Shown: positions 6,222 through 7,789 of the stretch, piece by piece
Layout of the letters: each line of letters begins with the position of its first letter
Position numbering within the stretch: position 1 is the stretch's first letter
From: DATKZB01 sp035528235
Lineage (GTDB): Bacteria > Planctomycetota > Phycisphaerae > FEN-1346
DNA: 7,789 nucleotides
Assembly: GCA_035528235.1 (NCBI GenBank)
Contig: DATKZB010000283.1
Span: 1-7,789 of the forward strand
Reading direction: 5' to 3'
Position numbers and translations under genes: made by a program
The notes under the pieces: generated by a model
The model's database searches: none
Seen by the model: only the letters and a program-made list of their open reading frames with translations
What the model was told of the DNA's origin: nothing

Positions 6222-7703
6222 ATGAGCGTCCTCTTTGACCCGAGCCGCGTACCCGTGCCCGACGACGAGGGGCCCGAGACGGTCTGGCAACTGACCGCCC
6301 GCATCCGCGACACGCTCCAGGCCGAGTTCCCCAAGACCTGGGTCGTCGGCGAGGTCTCGAACTTCAAGCGGCACTCGAGCGGCCACGTCTTCTTTACCCT
6401 CAAGGACGACCGGGCGAGCCTGCGGTGCGTCGTCTGGAAATCCGACGCCGGACGCCTGCCGCGCGAGATGACCGACGGCCTGGAGGTGGAGGCGCGCGGA
6501 CACGTGGGCGTCTTCGAGGCCGCCGGCAACTATCAACTCTACGTCTCGAGCGTCAAGGCCCGCGGCGTGGGGCGGCTCGAGATCGCCTTCCGCCAACTCA
6601 AGGAGAAGCTCGAGCGGGAGGGCCTGTTCGACCCCGCCCGCAAGCGGCCGCTGCCGCGATTTCCGCGGCGCGTCGGCGTCGTGACCAGCCCCACGGGCGC
6701 CGCCGTCCGCGACGTCATCCAGGTGCTGGCGCGGCGGTGGCCAGCCATGGAGATCGTCCTGGCGCCCAGCCTGGTCCAGGGCGAGGGCGCGGCGGCCGAC
6801 ATCGTCCGCGGCATCCGCAACCTCAACCGCCTGGGCGGCATCGATGTCCTCATCGTCGGCCGCGGCGGTGGCAGCCTCGAGGACCTCTGGCCGTTCAACG
6901 AGGAGATCGTCGCCCGGGCCATCCATGCGTCCGGCGTGCCGGTCGTCAGCGCCGTCGGCCACGAGACCGATTTTTCGATTGCCGATTTCGTGGCCGACGT
7001 GCGTGCCCCCACGCCCTCGGCCGCGGCCGAGATGGTCGCGCCCGACGCCCGCGAGGTCTTGGCGGGCCTGGCCGCCACCGCGGGCCGGCTGACGCGGGCC
7101 CTCCGGCACCGGCTGGAGCTGCTGCGGCACGCCGTGGCGATGGCGGCGGGTAGCCGGTACTTCCGGTATCCGCAGGAACTCGTGCTCGGCCGCGTCCAGG
7201 CCGTCGACGAGGCGGCCGGGCGGCTCGTCGCGGCCGCGCGCGAGCGGGTCGGCGGGCAGCGGCTGCGGCTCGAGCGGGCGGCCGGCCGGCTGGCCGAGTT
7301 CGCCCCGCGCGTCGCCCGGCAACGGGCCGCCGCGGCGCTGGCGATGCTCGCCTTCCGCCTCACCACGGCCCAGCGGACGCTTCTGGCGCACCGCTGGCAG
7401 GCCCGCGTCGACCGCCTCGCCGGCCGGCTGGTCGACCTGGCCCCGGACCGGGTGCTGGCGCGCGGTTACAGCCGCACGGTCCTCGAGCGGACGGGGACCT
7501 CGCTGACCCGCGCGACCGACGCGCAGCAAGGCGACCTGTTGCGGACGCACCTGGCCCACGGCGAAGTGCTCAGCGAAGTGACCGCGACCGACGAGACGGC
7601 CCGCGACCGTAAAGGCCCGGCGGCCCCGACCCGCCCAGGGCGGGGCGGCCCGCGCCGGGGTCGCCGGCCGAGCGCCGGCCCGACGTTGTTCGATGACCGT
7701 TAG
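6222..7703 (+). CDS. xseA: Exodeoxyribonuclease VII large subunit
   Basis: Large subunit of exonuclease VII, which degrades single-stranded DNA in both directions together with several copies of XseB. The 493 residues show the N-terminal OB-fold DNA-binding domain (about 20-115, with TWVVGEVSNF and SGHVFFTLKD). The catalytic domain follows (about 145-275), with VGVVTSPTGAAVRDV (151-165), GRGGGSLEDLWPFN (213-226), and AVGHETDFSIADFVADVRAPTPSAAAE (244-270, given here as two joined motifs, AVGHETDFSI and ADFVADVRAPTPSAAAE). A long Arg/Ala-rich helical region (about 275-405) is the usual coiled coil, then VLARGYS (411-417) and the closing GDLLRTHLAHGEVLSEV. The last 33 or so residues form a basic Pro/Arg-rich tail. 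ATG 6222 matches the family start, though no Shine-Dalgarno is visible. xseB would be expected next, but a family A repeat follows the stop after 15 nt. Confidence 0.95.
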   Translation: MSVLFDPSRVPVPDDEGPETVWQLTARIRDTLQAEFPKTWVVGEVSNFKRHSSGHVFFTLKDDRASLRCVVWKSDAGRLPREMTDGLEVEARGHVGVFEAAGNYQLYVSSVKARGVGRLEIAFRQLKEKLEREGLFDPARKRPLPRFPRRVGVVTSPTGAAVRDVIQVLARRWPAMEIVLAPSLVQGEGAAADIVRGIRNLNRLGGIDVLIVGRGGGSLEDLWPFNEEIVARAIHASGVPVVSAVGHETDFSIADFVADVRAPTPSAAAEMVAPDAREVLAGLAATAGRLTRALRHRLELLRHAVAMAAGSRYFRYPQELVLGRVQAVDEAAGRLVAAARERVGGQRLRLERAAGRLAEFAPRVARQRAAAALAMLAFRLTTAQRTLLAHRWQARVDRLAGRLVDLAPDRVLARGYSRTVLERTGTSLTRATDAQQGDLLRTHLAHGEVLSEVTATDETARDRKGPAAPTRPGRGGPRRGRRPSAGPTLFDDR

Positions 7704-7718
7704 CGTGGCTTGGCACGG

Positions 7719-7789
7719 CGTGTTTGCGCGGCGGGTCCCCGCACCCGCCGCGCTCGAGGTCCAACTGCGGGTGGGCGCGGTGGGTACGG
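7719..7789 (+). repeat. Family A paired-hairpin repeat, copy 3 (cut by window end)
   Basis: CGTGTTT (7719-7725) leads into arm one at 7726-7736 / 7743-7753 (GCGCGGCGGGT with ACCCGCCGCGC, loop ccccgc). The linker is 7754-7774. Arm two starts at 7775 as a T-type arm (GCGCGGTGGGT), and its complementary half lies outside the window. This copy is the mirror image of copy 1. It starts 15 nt after the xseA stop, with no separate terminator visible between them. Confidence 0.8.

Noticed and set aside
1..7789. CRISPR array or insertion sequence from the repeats
   Set aside because: Copies are kilobases apart, have internal palindromes and no regular spacers, and no cas or transposase gene is present.

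Overview
The window is 7.8 kb of GC-rich bacterial DNA with every convincing gene on the + strand. It most likely comes from a planctomycete (Phycisphaerae-like) or a close relative. The reasons are the high GC content, a secreted protein ending in a PEP-CTERM sorting tag, a Tat-type signal on a glycoside hydrolase, and an rny-ymdB...xseA gene cluster. This placement is inferred from gene content; there is no rRNA or other taxonomic marker.

Layout: (1) 1-90, a paired-hairpin repeat (family A, copy 1). (2) About 91-739, a long region with no convincing gene. It holds a dyad, a consensus-like promoter with a perfect -35 TTGACA, and a string of hairpins that could be a non-coding RNA or a long leader of rny. 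(3) 740-2320, RNase Y (rny). (4) 2377-3234, a YmdB-type metallophosphodiesterase. (5) 3268-3763, a promoter and the N-terminal third of a D-2-hydroxyacid dehydrogenase, cut off by family A copy 2 at 3661-3744. (6) 3778-4875, a secreted GH5 glycoside hydrolase. (7) 4890-4975, a second, unrelated paired-hairpin repeat (family B). (8) 5028-5174, a good sigma70-type promoter and a leader with a terminator-like hairpin, followed at 5175-6137 by a secreted M28 metallopeptidase with a PEP-CTERM tail. (9) 6185-7703, a possible near-leaderless promoter and xseA, the exonuclease VII large subunit. (10) 7719-7789, family A copy 3, cut by the window end.

RNase Y, YmdB and exonuclease VII form a nucleic-acid turnover group. 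RNase Y starts mRNA decay at the membrane, YmdB is a phosphodiesterase usually encoded next to it, and XseA degrades single-stranded DNA. The roughly 3 kb between ymdB and xseA looks like accessory material: a broken metabolic gene, two exported hydrolases using different export routes, their own promoters, and two kinds of mobile-looking palindromic repeat.

I see no complete novel system such as a defence island or biosynthetic cluster. The most interesting signals are the family A repeats, which show compensatory base changes between hairpin arms and have apparently truncated a gene; the second paired-hairpin repeat; the structured region upstream of rny; and the promoter-hairpin-gene arrangement ahead of the M28 peptidase.
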